64,000 nucleotides of DNA from Nocardiopsis sp. N85 (GCF_028882275.1 NZ_JARBUT010000001.1:186001-250000), one strand, 5' to 3'; positions 1 to 9,447 are shown, numbered from the stretch's first letter. Notes: generated by a model not told the origin, from the sequence alone. Numbers and translations are program-made.

Positions 1-489
1 GGCCAGGACGTCCAGGAAGTCCGGCAGCTGGGACTGCACCCGGTCGGCGCGCTCCTGGGCCTGTACGTACAGGTTGAGGTCCGTGAGCCCGGCGAACGCC
101 AGCACGACGAGCCCGATGAGCGGGCTGTCGGCCACGAACATCAGCACGCCCAGCGACCCGTACAGGGAGATCTCGCCGATCTTGCGCCGCAGGTAGCGTT
201 CCAGGGTGAGCCCGTCGGGCCGCCCCGCGACCTCGATCCTTCGGGTGATGGAGCGCCGTCGGACCTCGCTGAGCGAATCCAGCACGAGCCCCGAGAACGG
301 CCGCCCGATCGCCTCGGTGATCCGGTGCAGGACGAACGTGCCCTCCGCCTTCGTCTTGGGCAGGCGTGCGAGGGAGTCGTCCACCCGTACCCGGGTCTGC
401 GACATCATCAGGTACACCCCGTACGCCGCCAGCGGTACGAGCAGGGCGGCGGCCGCCGACAGCGCGATGGGAACCCACGCCAGGTTCAT
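1..489 (-). CDS. tadC: TadC-like type II secretion F-family protein (3' part cut by window edge)
   Basis: Inner-membrane platform protein of a Tad/Flp-type pilus assembly machine. 163 codons are visible from an ATG at 489, and the frame stays open to the left edge, so the C-terminal half is missing. The N-terminus is a hydrophobic helix (about residues 3-27). Near the cut edge the motif QLPDFLDVLA is visible, the usual start of the T2SSF cytoplasmic domain. It is the last visible gene of the operon, 13 bp after the TadB-like gene, and TadB and TadC normally act as a pair at the ATPase. The family assignment is firm; the TadC rather than TadB label rests on gene order. Confidence 0.85.
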   Translation of the reverse strand, partial: MNLAWVPIALSAAAALLVPLAAYGVYLMMSQTRVRVDDSLARLPKTKAEGTFVLHRITEAIGRPFSGLVLDSLSEVRRRSITRRIEVAGRPDGLTLERYLRRKIGEISLYGSLGVLMFVADSPLIGLVVLAFAGLTDLNLYVQAQERADRVQSQLPDFLDVLA

Positions 490-502
490 CACAGGCTCCT
501 CG

Positions 503-1435
503 TCACAGGTCGAACTTGGTGATGCGGGACACCAGCAGGAAACCGATGGAGAACAGCGCCGCCACCACCAGGAGGACGCCGATGCCCGCCGCCGAGGTGG
601 TCATGGTGCGCAGGATCCCCGGTTCGATCGCGTTGATCAGGAACAGCGCGCCCACCGACATGAACCCCAGCGCCCACACCGTGCTGGTGGTCTCGCTCAG
701 GATGGTCCGCACCTCGCGCCGGGTCTCCTTGCGGTTCTCCAAGGTGGCGGAGATGTTGCGCAACGCCGTGACCAGCGAACCGCCCGAGCGCGAGGCCACC
801 AGCAGTGTCGACAGCAGCACCCCCAGCTCGCGGGAGGGCATCCGTTCGCGCAGCTCGGCGACGGCCTCTTCGAAGGACGCGCCGAGCTTCATCGACTCGG
901 TCATCCTCCGCAGCTCCTCCCCGGCCGGCCCGTCGAGCTCCTCGGCGGCGATGGCCACCGCGGTCGGCAGCGCCAACCCCGCGGAGGTGGCGTTGCCCAA
1001 CACCCGGGCCAGGTCCGGCAGCTGTCCGGTGAACTCCTCACGGCGCTTGGCCTCGGCCCGGTTCAGGTACGAGAAGAACAGGAACGCCACCCCCGCCGCG
1101 GCCAGCAGCCCGAAGAACGGGGCCAGCACCTGCCACACCACGATCACCGCCAGCAGCGCCCCGCCGACCAGGCCGAGCACGAACGTCGACACCTTCAGGT
1201 CCGTCCCCGACCGGGCGATCCGGCGGTGCAGGCGGGCGCCCCACTGGGTGCGGTGGAGTGCCCGCTCGAACCGGGCCAGGGGCGTGGACGCCGCGTGCTC
1301 GGCCTGGTCCAGGGCGCTGCGGGCGGCGATGAGCCGCCGCTGTTCGGCGCTGGCGACGAACTGCCACAACGCCCACAGCGCGATCAGCAGCACCATCGCG
1401 AGGCCGGTGAGGATCACCGCCATCTGCCAGTTCAT
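503..1435 (-). CDS. tadB: TadB-like type II secretion F-family platform protein
   Basis: A 310-residue integral membrane protein of the Tad pilus export platform. It has an N-terminal hydrophobic helix (residues 3-27), a second hydrophobic block at about residues 88-125, the T2SSF motif GQLPDLARVLGNA followed by a helical cytoplasmic region, and two further membrane segments in the last 80 residues. It follows the TadA ATPase by 12 bp and precedes TadC, the normal tadA-tadB-tadC order. It is expected to couple TadA ATP hydrolysis to pilin extraction. Confidence 0.88.
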   Translation of the reverse strand: MNWQMAVILTGLAMVLLIALWALWQFVASAEQRRLIAARSALDQAEHAASTPLARFERALHRTQWGARLHRRIARSGTDLKVSTFVLGLVGGALLAVIVVWQVLAPFFGLLAAAGVAFLFFSYLNRAEAKRREEFTGQLPDLARVLGNATSAGLALPTAVAIAAEELDGPAGEELRRMTESMKLGASFEEAVAELRERMPSRELGVLLSTLLVASRSGGSLVTALRNISATLENRKETRREVRTILSETTSTVWALGFMSVGALFLINAIEPGILRTMTTSAAGIGVLLVVAALFSIGFLLVSRITKFDL

Positions 1436-1447
1436 CGTGTCTTCCTC

Positions 1448-2761
1448 TCACCGACCGGCTTCGGGGACCACACCGAACACCGCGGGGACGGTCTCGCCCC
1501 TGTGATGGATCCGCTCGGCGACGTTCCGGGGCAGCGGAAAGTGCAGGAACCGCCCGTCCACCGTCCGGTTCGGGCCGAGCGGCAGCGACTCGAAGCGCAG
1601 CACCGGGTCCAGCCGGAACTCCTCCCGGCGCTTGGACGAGACCACGCTGATCTCGTTGATCCGCCGCGACCCGTCCGGCCACCGCCCCAGGTGCACGATG
1701 GCGTCGACCGCGTTGTTGATCTGGTCGCGGATCGCCTCGTAGGGGATCCGCCCGTCGCCCATCGTCGCCAGCGTCTGGAGCCGGTGGATGGCGTCGTCGG
1801 CCGAGTTGGCGTGCACGGTCACCAGGGACCCGTCATGGCCGGTGTTCATGGCCTGGAGCATGTCGATGGTCTCCTCGCCTCGGACCTCACCGACGATGAT
1901 CCGGTCCGGGCGCATGCGCAGCGCGTTGCGCACCAGATCGCGGATGGCCACCTCGCCCCGGCCCTCGATGTTGGGCGGACGCGACTCCAGCCGCACCACG
2001 TGCTCCTGCATGAGCTGGAGTTCGGCGGAGTCCTCGATGGTGACGATGCGTTCGGTGGGCGGCACGAACGCCGACAGGGCGTTGAGGAACGTCGTCTTAC
2101 CGGTGCCCGTACCGCCGGACACCACCACGTTGAACCGCGCGCGCACCATCGCCGACAGCAGCACCCCGGTGGCCTGGTCCAGGCTGCCCATCCGCACCAG
2201 TTCGTCGATGGGATAGGGCTTGGGGAACCGCCGGATGGTGAGGACCGGACCCGACAGCGACAGCGGCGGGATGATGACGTTGACCCGCTCACCGGTGGGC
2301 AGGCGCGCGTCGACCATCGGCGAGGACTCGTCCACCCGGCGGTTGACCAGCGACACGATGCGGTCGATGGTCTGGTAGAGCTGTTCCTCGCCGTTGAACG
2401 CGGCGTCCACCCGCTGCATGCGCCCACCGCGTTCGATGAACACGTTGTCGGGTCCGTTCACCATGATCTCGGTGATGGTCTCGTCGGCGAGCAGCGGTTC
2501 CAGGACGCCCAGGCCGAGCGCCTCGTCGACCACCCTGCGGATGAGCAGTGACCGTTCCCGGTCCGAGAGCACCGGCCCCTCGCGGGTGAGGATGTGCCCG
2601 ACGACCTTCTCCAACCGCACCCGGCGCTGGGCCAGGGTGAGCCGGGTCAGGTCCTCCAGGTTGATCTCCTCCAGCAGCCGCCGACGCCAGTGCGTCACGC
2701 TGCCGCGATCGGTGCGCGCCTCGACGGCGCGGTCCTCCTCCAACCGGTCCTTCAACCCCAT
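1448..2761 (-). CDS. tadA: TadA/CpaF-family pilus assembly ATPase
   Basis: Cytoplasmic hexameric secretion ATPase of the VirB11/CpaF family that powers Tad pilus assembly; 437 residues. The Walker A motif GGTGTGKTT has its lysine at about residue 222. It is followed by the VTIEDSAEL segment, the [13 protein letters not shown] motif (Walker B/Asp box) and [14 protein letters not shown], all diagnostic of this family. The ATG at 2761 is chosen because a purine-rich GGGGAAGGGG ribosome site lies just upstream; the frame continues upstream to a start at 2791 without a better site. It lies between the TadE-like genes and TadB in one operon. Confidence 0.93.
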   Translation of the reverse strand: MGLKDRLEEDRAVEARTDRGSVTHWRRRLLEEINLEDLTRLTLAQRRVRLEKVVGHILTREGPVLSDRERSLLIRRVVDEALGLGVLEPLLADETITEIMVNGPDNVFIERGGRMQRVDAAFNGEEQLYQTIDRIVSLVNRRVDESSPMVDARLPTGERVNVIIPPLSLSGPVLTIRRFPKPYPIDELVRMGSLDQATGVLLSAMVRARFNVVVSGGTGTGKTTFLNALSAFVPPTERIVTIEDSAELQLMQEHVVRLESRPPNIEGRGEVAIRDLVRNALRMRPDRIIVGEVRGEETIDMLQAMNTGHDGSLVTVHANSADDAIHRLQTLATMGDGRIPYEAIRDQINNAVDAIVHLGRWPDGSRRINEISVVSSKRREEFRLDPVLRFESLPLGPNRTVDGRFLHFPLPRNVAERIHHRGETVPAVFGVVPEAGR

Positions 2762-2800
2762 GACCGTCGACCCCTTCCCCCTGTGGGGCACCGCCCCGTG

Positions 2801-3166
2801 TCACACATTCGGCATGTCCACCCGTCGCGTCACGGTGAGCCCGAATCCCGCCGAGGAGAACACGACCGGCAACGGGTGGGACACCTGTACGTAGAAACCC
2901 TGATGATCGTTGGCGCCGCTGGTGACGGTCGCCTCGTCGAGCCAGGACGGCAGGGACTCCCGGGCCGTGGCCTCGGCGCCCTCCAACCCCTGGGCGCCCG
3001 CGACACGGGCCCCCGACCGGGCCGCCGACTCCAACCGTTCGGTGGCCACGAACGCCAGGAACGCCTCGATGGCGACGACCGCGGTGAGCAGCAGCACCGG
3101 GAAGGCCATGGCGAACTCCAGCAGTGGGCCGCCCCGGTCGTCGCGGCGACGCCGACGGGCGGTCAC
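2801..3166 (-). CDS. TadE-like pseudopilin (second of two)
   Basis: A 121-residue protein with a short basic N-terminus, then DRGGPLLEFAMAFPVLLLTAVVA, the prepilin-like hydrophobic helix of the TadE family in which a Gly-x-x-x-x-Glu-Phe site precedes the membrane helix. The remainder is a small extracytoplasmic domain. GTG at 3166 overlaps the TGA of the preceding gene by 4 bp (GTGA), indicating translational coupling. TadE/TadF proteins are minor pseudopilins thought to prime pilus assembly. The next gene, tadA, follows after about 40 bp. Confidence 0.8.
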   Translation of the reverse strand: MTARRRRRDDRGGPLLEFAMAFPVLLLTAVVAIEAFLAFVATERLESAARSGARVAGAQGLEGAEATARESLPSWLDEATVTSGANDHQGFYVQVSHPLPVVFSSAGFGLTVTRRVDMPNV

Positions 3167-3600
3167 GACACGTCCCCGCGTGGTCGGATCTCGGGGACGA
3201 TCCGGGATTCGGCGGCGATGTCCCACGGCCCGCTCGCCCCCGGCAGGAAGATCGGCATGGCCAGGGTGACCCGCGCGTAGCGGACGCCGTCGCGTTCGAC
3301 GATCTCCACGGTCATGGTGTCCGCCCCGTCCCAGGGGGGACGGACCCGCTTGCGGGCCTCCTCGCCCACGCGCCCCATGTCGTCGGGGGTGACCGCCGCC
3401 TGCCGGGCCGCCTCGGCGGCCCCGTGCGAGGCGTACATGGAGGTGATCCCGAGCAGCAGCACCTGCCACACCAGGGCCAGCGCCAGCATCAGGAACGGCA
3501 CCACCGCGGCGAACTCCACGAGGACCCCGCCCCGGTCCGAGCGCTCACGGTCGGGGCGGCGGGCGCGACGGGCGGCGCCGGTGTCAGCCACCGAAACCAC
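3163..3600 (-). CDS. TadE-like pseudopilin (first of two)
   Basis: A 145-residue TadE-family minor pseudopilin. After an Arg-rich leader comes DRGGVLVEFAAVVPFLMLALALVW, the same class of processing site plus membrane helix seen in its neighbour. GTG at 3600 is chosen because GGGAGG lies 5 nt upstream; GTG at 3591 is an alternative, while an ATG at 3684 has no visible ribosome site. The 5' end overlaps the end of the TadZ gene by a few codons. The two tandem TadE-like genes probably supply TadE and TadF functions. Confidence 0.78.
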   Translation of the reverse strand: MVSVADTGAARRARRPDRERSDRGGVLVEFAAVVPFLMLALALVWQVLLLGITSMYASHGAAEAARQAAVTPDDMGRVGEEARKRVRPPWDGADTMTVEIVERDGVRYARVTLAMPIFLPGASGPWDIAAESRIVPEIRPRGDVS

Positions 3601-4936
3601 CGTGACCTCCCGGATCGCGGCCGCCGCCCGTGCCGATCCGGCCCGGGTCGGACACCGAGGCGTTGAGGAACCCCGACACGTCACGGGTGGACGGGTTGGT
3701 CTCGGCCACGGCGCGCAGACCGGCCAGACCGCTCGGCGGGGTGGGTGCTCCGCCCTTGCCGTTGCCGCCCTGGGCCGGCGGGCTCAGCAGGTCGAGTTCG
3801 GCGGCCAACCGGGAGAACGCCTTGCGCAGGCCCTCATCGGTGACCTTGGTGGGATCGCCGTTGTTCTCACCCGGTTCCAGACCTCGGTAGGAGGCGGGGA
3901 CGGGGGTGCGCAGCACCTTGGTGTCGAGCAGCTGGCGCAGGAAGTCCGGCTGGATCTCGTTCTTCCGACTGTGCCTGGTGACCAGCGTGTACACGTCCTG
4001 GTGGGAGCGGATCTGGAGGCGTTCCCACATCGCCATCAACCGTTGGGCGCCGCGCAGCGCGGGCACGTCGGGGGTGACGGTGACGACGGAGCGATCGGCG
4101 AGCTCCACCGCCATGGCGGTGGCGTCGTTCATGGTGGCGCCGCAGTCCACCACGACCAGTTCGTAGCGCGAGCGCAGCGCGGTCAGCACCCGACGGGCGA
4201 CCCGGGCGGTGACGTCCTCTCCGCGTTCGCCGTGCTCGGGGGCGAGCAGGACGTGCGGTCCGCGCGGGTCCACGTACAGGGTCTCCGACAACATGCCGGG
4301 GGTGATCTCGTCGCCGCTGCCGGCCAGGTCGCCGATGGAGCGGCGGTGCCGCAGGTTGAGGAAGGCGGGCAGATCGCCGGTCTGGAGGTCCAGGTCGACC
4401 AGGCACACCACTCGACCGGCGGCGGCCGCCGTGAACGCCAGGTGTACCGCGCAGGTGGTGGTCCCCACCCCGCCCTTGGCGCCGCTGATCGCCAGGACCC
4501 GGCCGCGCACCCCGGACGCGGGCAGGTCCAGGGAGGCCGATTCCAGGTGGCGGCGCAGGGTGCGCGACCAGTCGGCGGCCCGGACGATCCGGTTCTCCAG
4601 CTCGGCGATGCCCGAGTCGGCCGCCAAGACGCCGCGGGCCCCCGCCTCCATGGCCCCGGTGAAGGTCTCGGGGTCCATGGCGGAGGAAACCAGCAGGATC
4701 GCCAACTGCGGGTGCCGATGGGACAGGTCGCGTATGGCGTCGAACACCGGGGCCGGGCCCAGGTCCTGGTGGATGAGGACGACGTCGAGTTCGGGGAACT
4801 CCCCGGCGGCGTCGATCAGCGCGGCCGTCGTGGACCGGACGGCCACGAGGTCGGCGGAGGTCAACTCGTCGAAGCGCGCGGCCAGCACCATCTCGGTCTC
4901 GGAGGTGGGCATGCCCGCCAGGACACGGAAGTTCAT
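3584..4936 (-). CDS. tadZ: TadZ/CpaE-like pilus localisation ATPase
   Basis: A 450-residue MinD/ParA-superfamily protein that in Tad systems directs assembly to its cellular site. Residues 1-120 form a receiver-like domain without a clear phospho-acceptor context. The deviant Walker A motif KGGVGTTT begins at about residue 154, followed by VCLVDLDLQTGD (switch region) and LVVVDCGATMND (Walker B). The C-terminal 50 residues are glycine-rich. The ATG at 4936 overlaps the stop of the CpaB gene (ATGA) and has GGGAGG 6 nt upstream, which fixes the start. Confidence 0.88.
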   Translation of the reverse strand: MNFRVLAGMPTSETEMVLAARFDELTSADLVAVRSTTAALIDAAGEFPELDVVLIHQDLGPAPVFDAIRDLSHRHPQLAILLVSSAMDPETFTGAMEAGARGVLAADSGIAELENRIVRAADWSRTLRRHLESASLDLPASGVRGRVLAISGAKGGVGTTTCAVHLAFTAAAAGRVVCLVDLDLQTGDLPAFLNLRHRRSIGDLAGSGDEITPGMLSETLYVDPRGPHVLLAPEHGERGEDVTARVARRVLTALRSRYELVVVDCGATMNDATAMAVELADRSVVTVTPDVPALRGAQRLMAMWERLQIRSHQDVYTLVTRHSRKNEIQPDFLRQLLDTKVLRTPVPASYRGLEPGENNGDPTKVTDEGLRKAFSRLAAELDLLSPPAQGGNGKGGAPTPPSGLAGLRAVAETNPSTRDVSGFLNASVSDPGRIGTGGGRDPGGHGGFGG

Positions 4937-5715
4937 CGCTCGCCTCCCCACGGGGCGGTCCGGTCGTCGGTGGTACCGCTGCCCTCGTCGGGTCCGCCCC
5001 CGCCGACGAGATCGTCCATGTCCTCGCTACAGAACTCGGAGTCGCCCGGGCTGCCGCCGCCCGCCGCGCTCACCAGCGCCAATCGCATCTTGGTGGAGAA
5101 GTCCTCGGCGTAGGCCAGGCGCAGAGCGGCCTGGGGCTCCAACCGGAACGTGACCGGGACGACCCCGGCCACACCGCCGGTGTTCGTCTCCTGGGTGCGC
5201 AGCTCGCCGATGTCGAGGACCTCGACCTCGGTCAGGATGCGCACCGCACAGGCCTGACCGTGGTCGCGGGGCTGGAAGGTGGCGTAGATGTCGACGAACG
5301 AACCCCGTTGGACCTTGCCGGCGACCCCGGTCTCGGCGTCGACCATGATCGCGATCTCGCGCTCCCCGGTGGTGAGGGTGGGTTGTGGCTGCACCATGCC
5401 CCGTTGCAGGTACACGCCTGCCTCCAGGTGGGAGGCGGCGACGAGTTGCTGGTCGGAGGGGGTCTCGATCTCGGACAGGTCGCCGAGGAACACCTCGGGG
5501 TCGAAGTACATGCTCGGTACCTGCACGCGTTCGACGGAGTCCGGCCCGAGGGGCTGGTAGGCGTCCACGTCCTCGGCCAGGCGCAGGACCGTCGCGAAGT
5601 CGCCGAGCCGCTCCTCCCTGGCGTCGAGGTAGGTGAAGACGGAGACGAACACGGCGACGGCTCCGAGGGCGGCCACGACCATGAGGAGGACGCCGCGTCG
5701 CTGACGGGGGTTCAT
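4933..5715 (-). CDS. cpaB: CpaB/RcpC-like SAF-domain pilus protein
   Basis: A 260-residue protein with one N-terminal membrane helix (residues 8-29) and an extracytoplasmic SAF/RcpC-type domain. The segment LEAGVYLQRGMVQPQP and the following region GEREIAIMVDAETGVAG..RGSFVDIYATF match the CpaB family, which in Tad systems sits in the envelope and helps assemble or modify the pilus. It is the first recognisable Tad gene in the operon and overlaps tadZ by 4 bp. No pilin (flp) gene or prepilin peptidase is visible; they may lie outside the window. Confidence 0.82.
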   Translation of the reverse strand: MNPRQRRGVLLMVVAALGAVAVFVSVFTYLDAREERLGDFATVLRLAEDVDAYQPLGPDSVERVQVPSMYFDPEVFLGDLSEIETPSDQQLVAASHLEAGVYLQRGMVQPQPTLTTGEREIAIMVDAETGVAGKVQRGSFVDIYATFQPRDHGQACAVRILTEVEVLDIGELRTQETNTGGVAGVVPVTFRLEPQAALRLAYAEDFSTKMRLALVSAAGGGSPGDSEFCSEDMDDLVGGGGPDEGSGTTDDRTAPWGGER

Positions 5716-5772
5716 GGGAGGTGTTTTTCCGTTTCCAGGCTCGTTGCGGGCGACCCGTCCGGGGCCGGGGTC

Positions 5773-7692
5773 CTACCGGGAGTAGGTCCGGGGGGCTTCG
5801 GGGCGCGGGGCGCGTCCCGCGAGAGGCGGGTTCTCGGATCGGTCGGAGGAGGCGGGCTGTGGTCCGGGGGCGTCGGGTGGGCGTGGGCCCGTGGGCGGTC
5901 GGGGTGCGTCGTGGGGACGGCCGTCGACGGTGGAGTGCCAGGCGGCCTCGTCGACGGTGATCGGTGGCAGGGCCTCGGCCTCCAGGGTGAGGTGGTGATC
6001 GCCGTGCCGCTCGTGGTCGTGGGTGCGGGCGGGGTCGGGGCCCCGACCGCCGGTGGGCATCGCGGAGGTCGCCCCCGGGCCCGTCAGGGGTGGTTCGGCG
6101 CCCGGGTCGGAAGGGAGGGCGTCCGGGCGCCGCCCGTTCGCGGCGACGGACACCGGCGCCCATGCCCCGGAGCCGGTGGGAGGGCCTTCGGTGCTCGGGG
6201 CGCCGGGGGCCTCCCTCCGCACGGGGGCCGGCCCCGCACCGTTCCCGTTGGCCGCCGGTGCGCCCGGGACGAAGGTGTGCCCGCCCGTGGTCCGGGGATC
6301 GGGTGTCGGGGCACCGGGGGTGCCCGCGTGCTCGCCCCCGTGCCGACGCTGGGCGCCCAGCGGCGCCGGGACGTCGGGGCGGTGCCCGTTGGCGGCCGGT
6401 GCGCCGGGGACGAAGGTGTGCTCTCCGGTGACACGGGGGTCGCGTGCCGGACGCGCGCCGTCGTGGTGGGCGTCGGCGGGCGCCGGAGCCGACCGATGCC
6501 CCTCCGGGCGGCGGGGATCGGCCCAGGCGGAGGTGCCGCCGGAGAGCCCTCCCGGGGTGACCGCGTACTCACCCGTGGTGCGAGGGTCGGGCATCGGGTT
6601 CGCGGCCCGAGCGGCCACGTCGCCGACACGTGCCGGCGCGCCGGAGGTGGGGGCGTGCTCTCCGGTGGCGCGTGGATCGCGGGGCGGGTCCTCGGCGCGC
6701 GGCCTCGATGGAACGCTCCCACCGCCGAGGGCCGACGACCACGGGCCACTGTCGTGACGGTCGCGCACGGGGGCGTCGGGGCGGCGGGGCCGCTCATCCG
6801 GTGTTCCCCGATCCGGGGTCATACGGGTCCGCAGCGGGCTGCGGGCCGTGCCCGCCGCGCAGAAGGGGCAGGGCGCCCCCGTCATCGGCTCACCGCACCA
6901 GGAACAGGCCGAGGCCCGCACCGCGCCCGCCGCGTAGGCGAGCGCCTGCGGATGGGCGCTGAGCGCCACGAACTCCACGTACTTGGCGGTCCCCCAGTAC
7001 TCGGGGCCCAGGGGCTGGGCGGGCAGCGTCCGGGTGGCGACCGGCTGGATCGCCTGCGGCAGGTTGTCGTCGAAGATCCCCGTGATGGTCGGGTCCGGGG
7101 TGGAGCACAACAGCTGCACCGGCTGCACCGGGCGGAAGGGCAGACGGCGGGCCACCTCGGAGGGGCGCAGCCGCTCCACCCTCGGGGTGGGCGCGCAGTA
7201 GGCCAGGAAGGACACCGCCGGCGCGTAGGACCCCATGTGCTGGCGCATCGAGGTGGGGATGGTCTCCAGGCCCGACACGGTCTTGAGCCACGCCCCCGCC
7301 AGCAGGTGGCGGGGGAGTTCGTTGCACAGCGCGGCGACCATGCCCGGTGGCAGGTAGGGCGCCAGGTAGGTGAGCTGGTCGGCGACCAGGGACAGGGCCA
7401 GCGGGGACAGGTCCAGGGGGATGCCGGCGATGTGGTCGGTGCGCAGGGCGCCACGGGCGAAGTTCACGGCCCGGGCGGCGTCGTCCGCCCGCCAGGCGGG
7501 GTACAGCGCGACGATCTTGCGGCCCGCGGCGGTCTGCTGCCGGGCGAAGGCGACGAACGCGGCGCTGCGTTCGCCGATGCCGTCTCCGTGCATCGCGAAC
7601 CGCTGCGCCCGGACCTCGCCCACATGGCCCGTGCTGGGGATGTCCGCCAACAGGGCGACGGCCGTCGCCGACCGAGGTAGGGCTGTGGACAC
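5773..7692 (-). CDS. Unrecognised protein with zinc ribbon and proline-rich repeats, upstream of the Tad genes
   Basis: A 639-residue protein of unknown function. The first ~270 residues look globular, with alanine/leucine-rich helices. A four-cysteine zinc ribbon, CSWCGEPMTGAPCPFC, follows at about residues 262-277. The remaining ~360 residues are a low-complexity Pro/Gly/Arg/Ala tail containing about five degenerate copies of a motif like DPRxTGEHxxxPGAPA. GTG at 7692 is chosen where compact sequence begins; an ATG at 7824 in the same frame is possible. It ends 57 bp before cpaB, so it is probably the first gene of the Tad operon, but nothing in the sequence itself shows a pilus role. Confidence 0.6.
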   Translation of the reverse strand: MSTALPRSATAVALLADIPSTGHVGEVRAQRFAMHGDGIGERSAAFVAFARQQTAAGRKIVALYPAWRADDAARAVNFARGALRTDHIAGIPLDLSPLALSLVADQLTYLAPYLPPGMVAALCNELPRHLLAGAWLKTVSGLETIPTSMRQHMGSYAPAVSFLAYCAPTPRVERLRPSEVARRLPFRPVQPVQLLCSTPDPTITGIFDDNLPQAIQPVATRTLPAQPLGPEYWGTAKYVEFVALSAHPQALAYAAGAVRASACSWCGEPMTGAPCPFCAAGTARSPLRTRMTPDRGTPDERPRRPDAPVRDRHDSGPWSSALGGGSVPSRPRAEDPPRDPRATGEHAPTSGAPARVGDVAARAANPMPDPRTTGEYAVTPGGLSGGTSAWADPRRPEGHRSAPAPADAHHDGARPARDPRVTGEHTFVPGAPAANGHRPDVPAPLGAQRRHGGEHAGTPGAPTPDPRTTGGHTFVPGAPAANGNGAGPAPVRREAPGAPSTEGPPTGSGAWAPVSVAANGRRPDALPSDPGAEPPLTGPGATSAMPTGGRGPDPARTHDHERHGDHHLTLEAEALPPITVDEAAWHSTVDGRPHDAPRPPTGPRPPDAPGPQPASSDRSENPPLAGRAPRPEAPRTYSR

Positions 7693-8371
7693 TGGGCAAG
7701 CTCCATCGGTTCTGCGCGCTGGGGTGGGATATGCCGGATGGCCTTCCGTGCGGAATGCCCCACTCGGTCGCATCGTAACGAATGTGTGCCAGGACGCGGG
7801 AGGCCTCGCATTTGCCGTGATCATCGTGGGGCCGATGATGACCTCGGGCGGTCGGGGGGCCGGCGGGCCGAATCCGGCTCGGTCGTCGGGTCTCCCGGGC
7901 AGGCCGTGAGGGATGGGTCGTCCGCGCCTCGTGCGCCCTCGTCCACCGTGGGAGAAGGGCGGCGATGGCCGGATGTGGCCAAGGTGTGGACAGCGGACCA
8001 TCACATGGTTTGGTCAGTATTTGCAAAATTTGTCGGTTTTGTTCTGCGACTTCTCGGGTCCCCTCTTCCCCCACCAGTGTGCGCCGGTCCGCCCGTGCAT
8101 GTGCACCGTTCGTGATGACCCCCCTAGAATGCCCTCCTTTTTCTCCCGTCACCAGGGACCGGGGGCCGGTTGTGGACAACCCCACCGGGGTTTCCCCCGC
8201 CTGTGGGGCGCATGTCGCCCGACGTTGCCGCAGGGGTCGCCGTGACCTCGGCGGGGAATCCGGGTGTCACGTTCGTCTCGTCCAGGGTTGACGTGCCCCT
8301 GACCGGGAACCATCTAGACGGGCTTCGCGTCATATCGTGAGAAGCCGAGTGCCCCCCAGAGGAGACGAACC
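7693..8371. other. Intergenic region between divergent genes
   Basis: About 680 bp between the zinc-ribbon gene (minus) and the DUF1232 gene (plus). No convincing gene is seen. The block 8008-8056 is much more AT-rich than its surroundings (runs such as TTTGCAAAATTTG). This fits promoters for the divergent genes. TTGACG at 8288 followed 18 bp later by ATCTAG is a possible promoter for the DUF1232 gene, weakly supported. Confidence 0.4.
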
Positions 8372-8803
8372 ATGCGCAAGGAGAACCGCGCCGCGGCGGG
8401 TGCCGCCGCCTGGCAGGTCATCCAGAACACCGACGGCCGCATCTCGGTGGGGCAGCGAGTGGGAGCCGTCCCGCGCATGCTCGGTGCCAAGATGCGCGGC
8501 CGCTACCCGGAGATGAGCGCCGCCAAGCTGTTCGGAATGTTCGCCCTGGTGCTCTACATCGTCTCTCCGATCGACTTCATCCCGGAACTGTTCGTGCCCC
8601 TGCTCGGCCTGACCGACGACGTCGGCGCCGCCGTGTGGCTCACCACCATGGTCCTGGGCGAGAGCGAGCGGTTCATCGAGAAGGAACGCCGAGACCGGGC
8701 ACAGCAGGCCTTCGACCAGGCCGACCCGGGTCGGTCCGGTGCCGGTCCGCAGGGCCACGACGCTCCGGGGCGGCAGACCCCGGGCACGCGCGCCCAGGGC
8801 TGA
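8372..8803 (+). CDS. DUF1232 (YkvA-type) small membrane-associated protein
   Basis: A 143-residue protein. The central segment LYIVSPIDFIPELF..LGLTDDVGAAV (about residues 58-90) is the hallmark of the DUF1232/YkvA family, small proteins with a hydrophobic hairpin whose biochemical function is unknown. The C-terminal 40 residues are polar and probably disordered. The ATG is preceded by GAGGAGACGAACC, a good ribosome site. It ends in a shared bidirectional terminator with the convergent TetR gene. Confidence 0.85.
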   Translation: MRKENRAAAGAAAWQVIQNTDGRISVGQRVGAVPRMLGAKMRGRYPEMSAAKLFGMFALVLYIVSPIDFIPELFVPLLGLTDDVGAAVWLTTMVLGESERFIEKERRDRAQQAFDQADPGRSGAGPQGHDAPGRQTPGTRAQG

Positions 8804-8814
8804 TCCCACGACGA

Positions 8815-8854
8815 ACACCGAGGGCGGATCCCGGCCGGGATCCGCCCTCGGTGT
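8815..8854. terminator. Bidirectional terminator hairpin
   Basis: A perfect inverted repeat with 20-bp arms (8815-8834 and 8835-8854) lies between the convergent DUF1232 and TetR genes, ending 14 bp from the TetR stop codon. The long GC-rich stem without a T-run is typical of actinomycete terminators and should work in both directions. Confidence 0.85.
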
Positions 8855-8868
8855 GTTCGGGGACGACG

Positions 8869-9447
8869 TCAGCCGGGAGGCACGATCGTGTCGATCATCC
8901 GGTCCACGAGGGCGCGGACGTCGTCGTCGCCGAGCACGTCGGGCAGGGTCAGGTGCTCCACGAACAATCCGGTCATCGCCAGGTAGAGCGTGATCACCGT
9001 GGAGCGGTCCCCGGGGAACCCTCCCTCCAGATGGAGGCGCACGTTGTCCTCCAGGGTGTCGCGGATGGTGCGGGTCAGCTCCTCCCGGATGCCCGGGTGC
9101 CGGTTGGCCTCCAGGCGCAGTTCCAGGAGGGCCAGGTAACCGTTGCGATCGGACCTCACCCGGCGCAGCAGGTCCTGCATGCCCACACGGGTCTGCTCCC
9201 GGCTCGGCTCCCCGCCGATGAAGCCCGCCATGAACTCCTCGGTGGGCGTCAGCCGCACGTGGACGTGCGCGCCGGCCTGCAACAGCAGCTGGGCGCGGTC
9301 GGTGAAGTAGTTGGACGCCGTTCCGACGGGGACGCCCGCGCGGGCGTCCACCGCGCGGAAGGTGAGTCCGCGGGCGCCCTCTTCGGCGAGCACGTCGATG
9401 GCCGCGTCCAGGAGCGCGCGGCGGCGTTCGGGGTTCCTTCGGACCAC
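8869..9447 (-). CDS. TetR-family transcriptional regulator
   Basis: A 192-residue regulator. The N-terminal helix-turn-helix is clear: RRALLDAAIDVLAEEGARG..TFRAVDARAGVPVGTASNYF, with the YF pair ending the recognition helix. The C-terminal helical domain would bind a ligand and dimerise. It starts at GTG 9447 with an upstream GAGGAGG-type ribosome site. It is divergent from the VOC-family gene at 9552, and an imperfect inverted repeat lies in the shared promoter region, so it probably represses that gene and itself. The ligand is not predictable. Confidence 0.92.
   Translation of the reverse strand: MVRRNPERRRALLDAAIDVLAEEGARGLTFRAVDARAGVPVGTASNYFTDRAQLLLQAGAHVHVRLTPTEEFMAGFIGGEPSREQTRVGMQDLLRRVRSDRNGYLALLELRLEANRHPGIREELTRTIRDTLEDNVRLHLEGGFPGDRSTVITLYLAMTGLFVEHLTLPDVLGDDDVRALVDRMIDTIVPPG

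Noticed and set aside
206-2551. A 781-codon plus-strand open frame across the Tad genes
   Set aside because: Antisense to tadB and tadA, with His/Arg/Gly-rich composition, no ribosome site and no recognisable domain.
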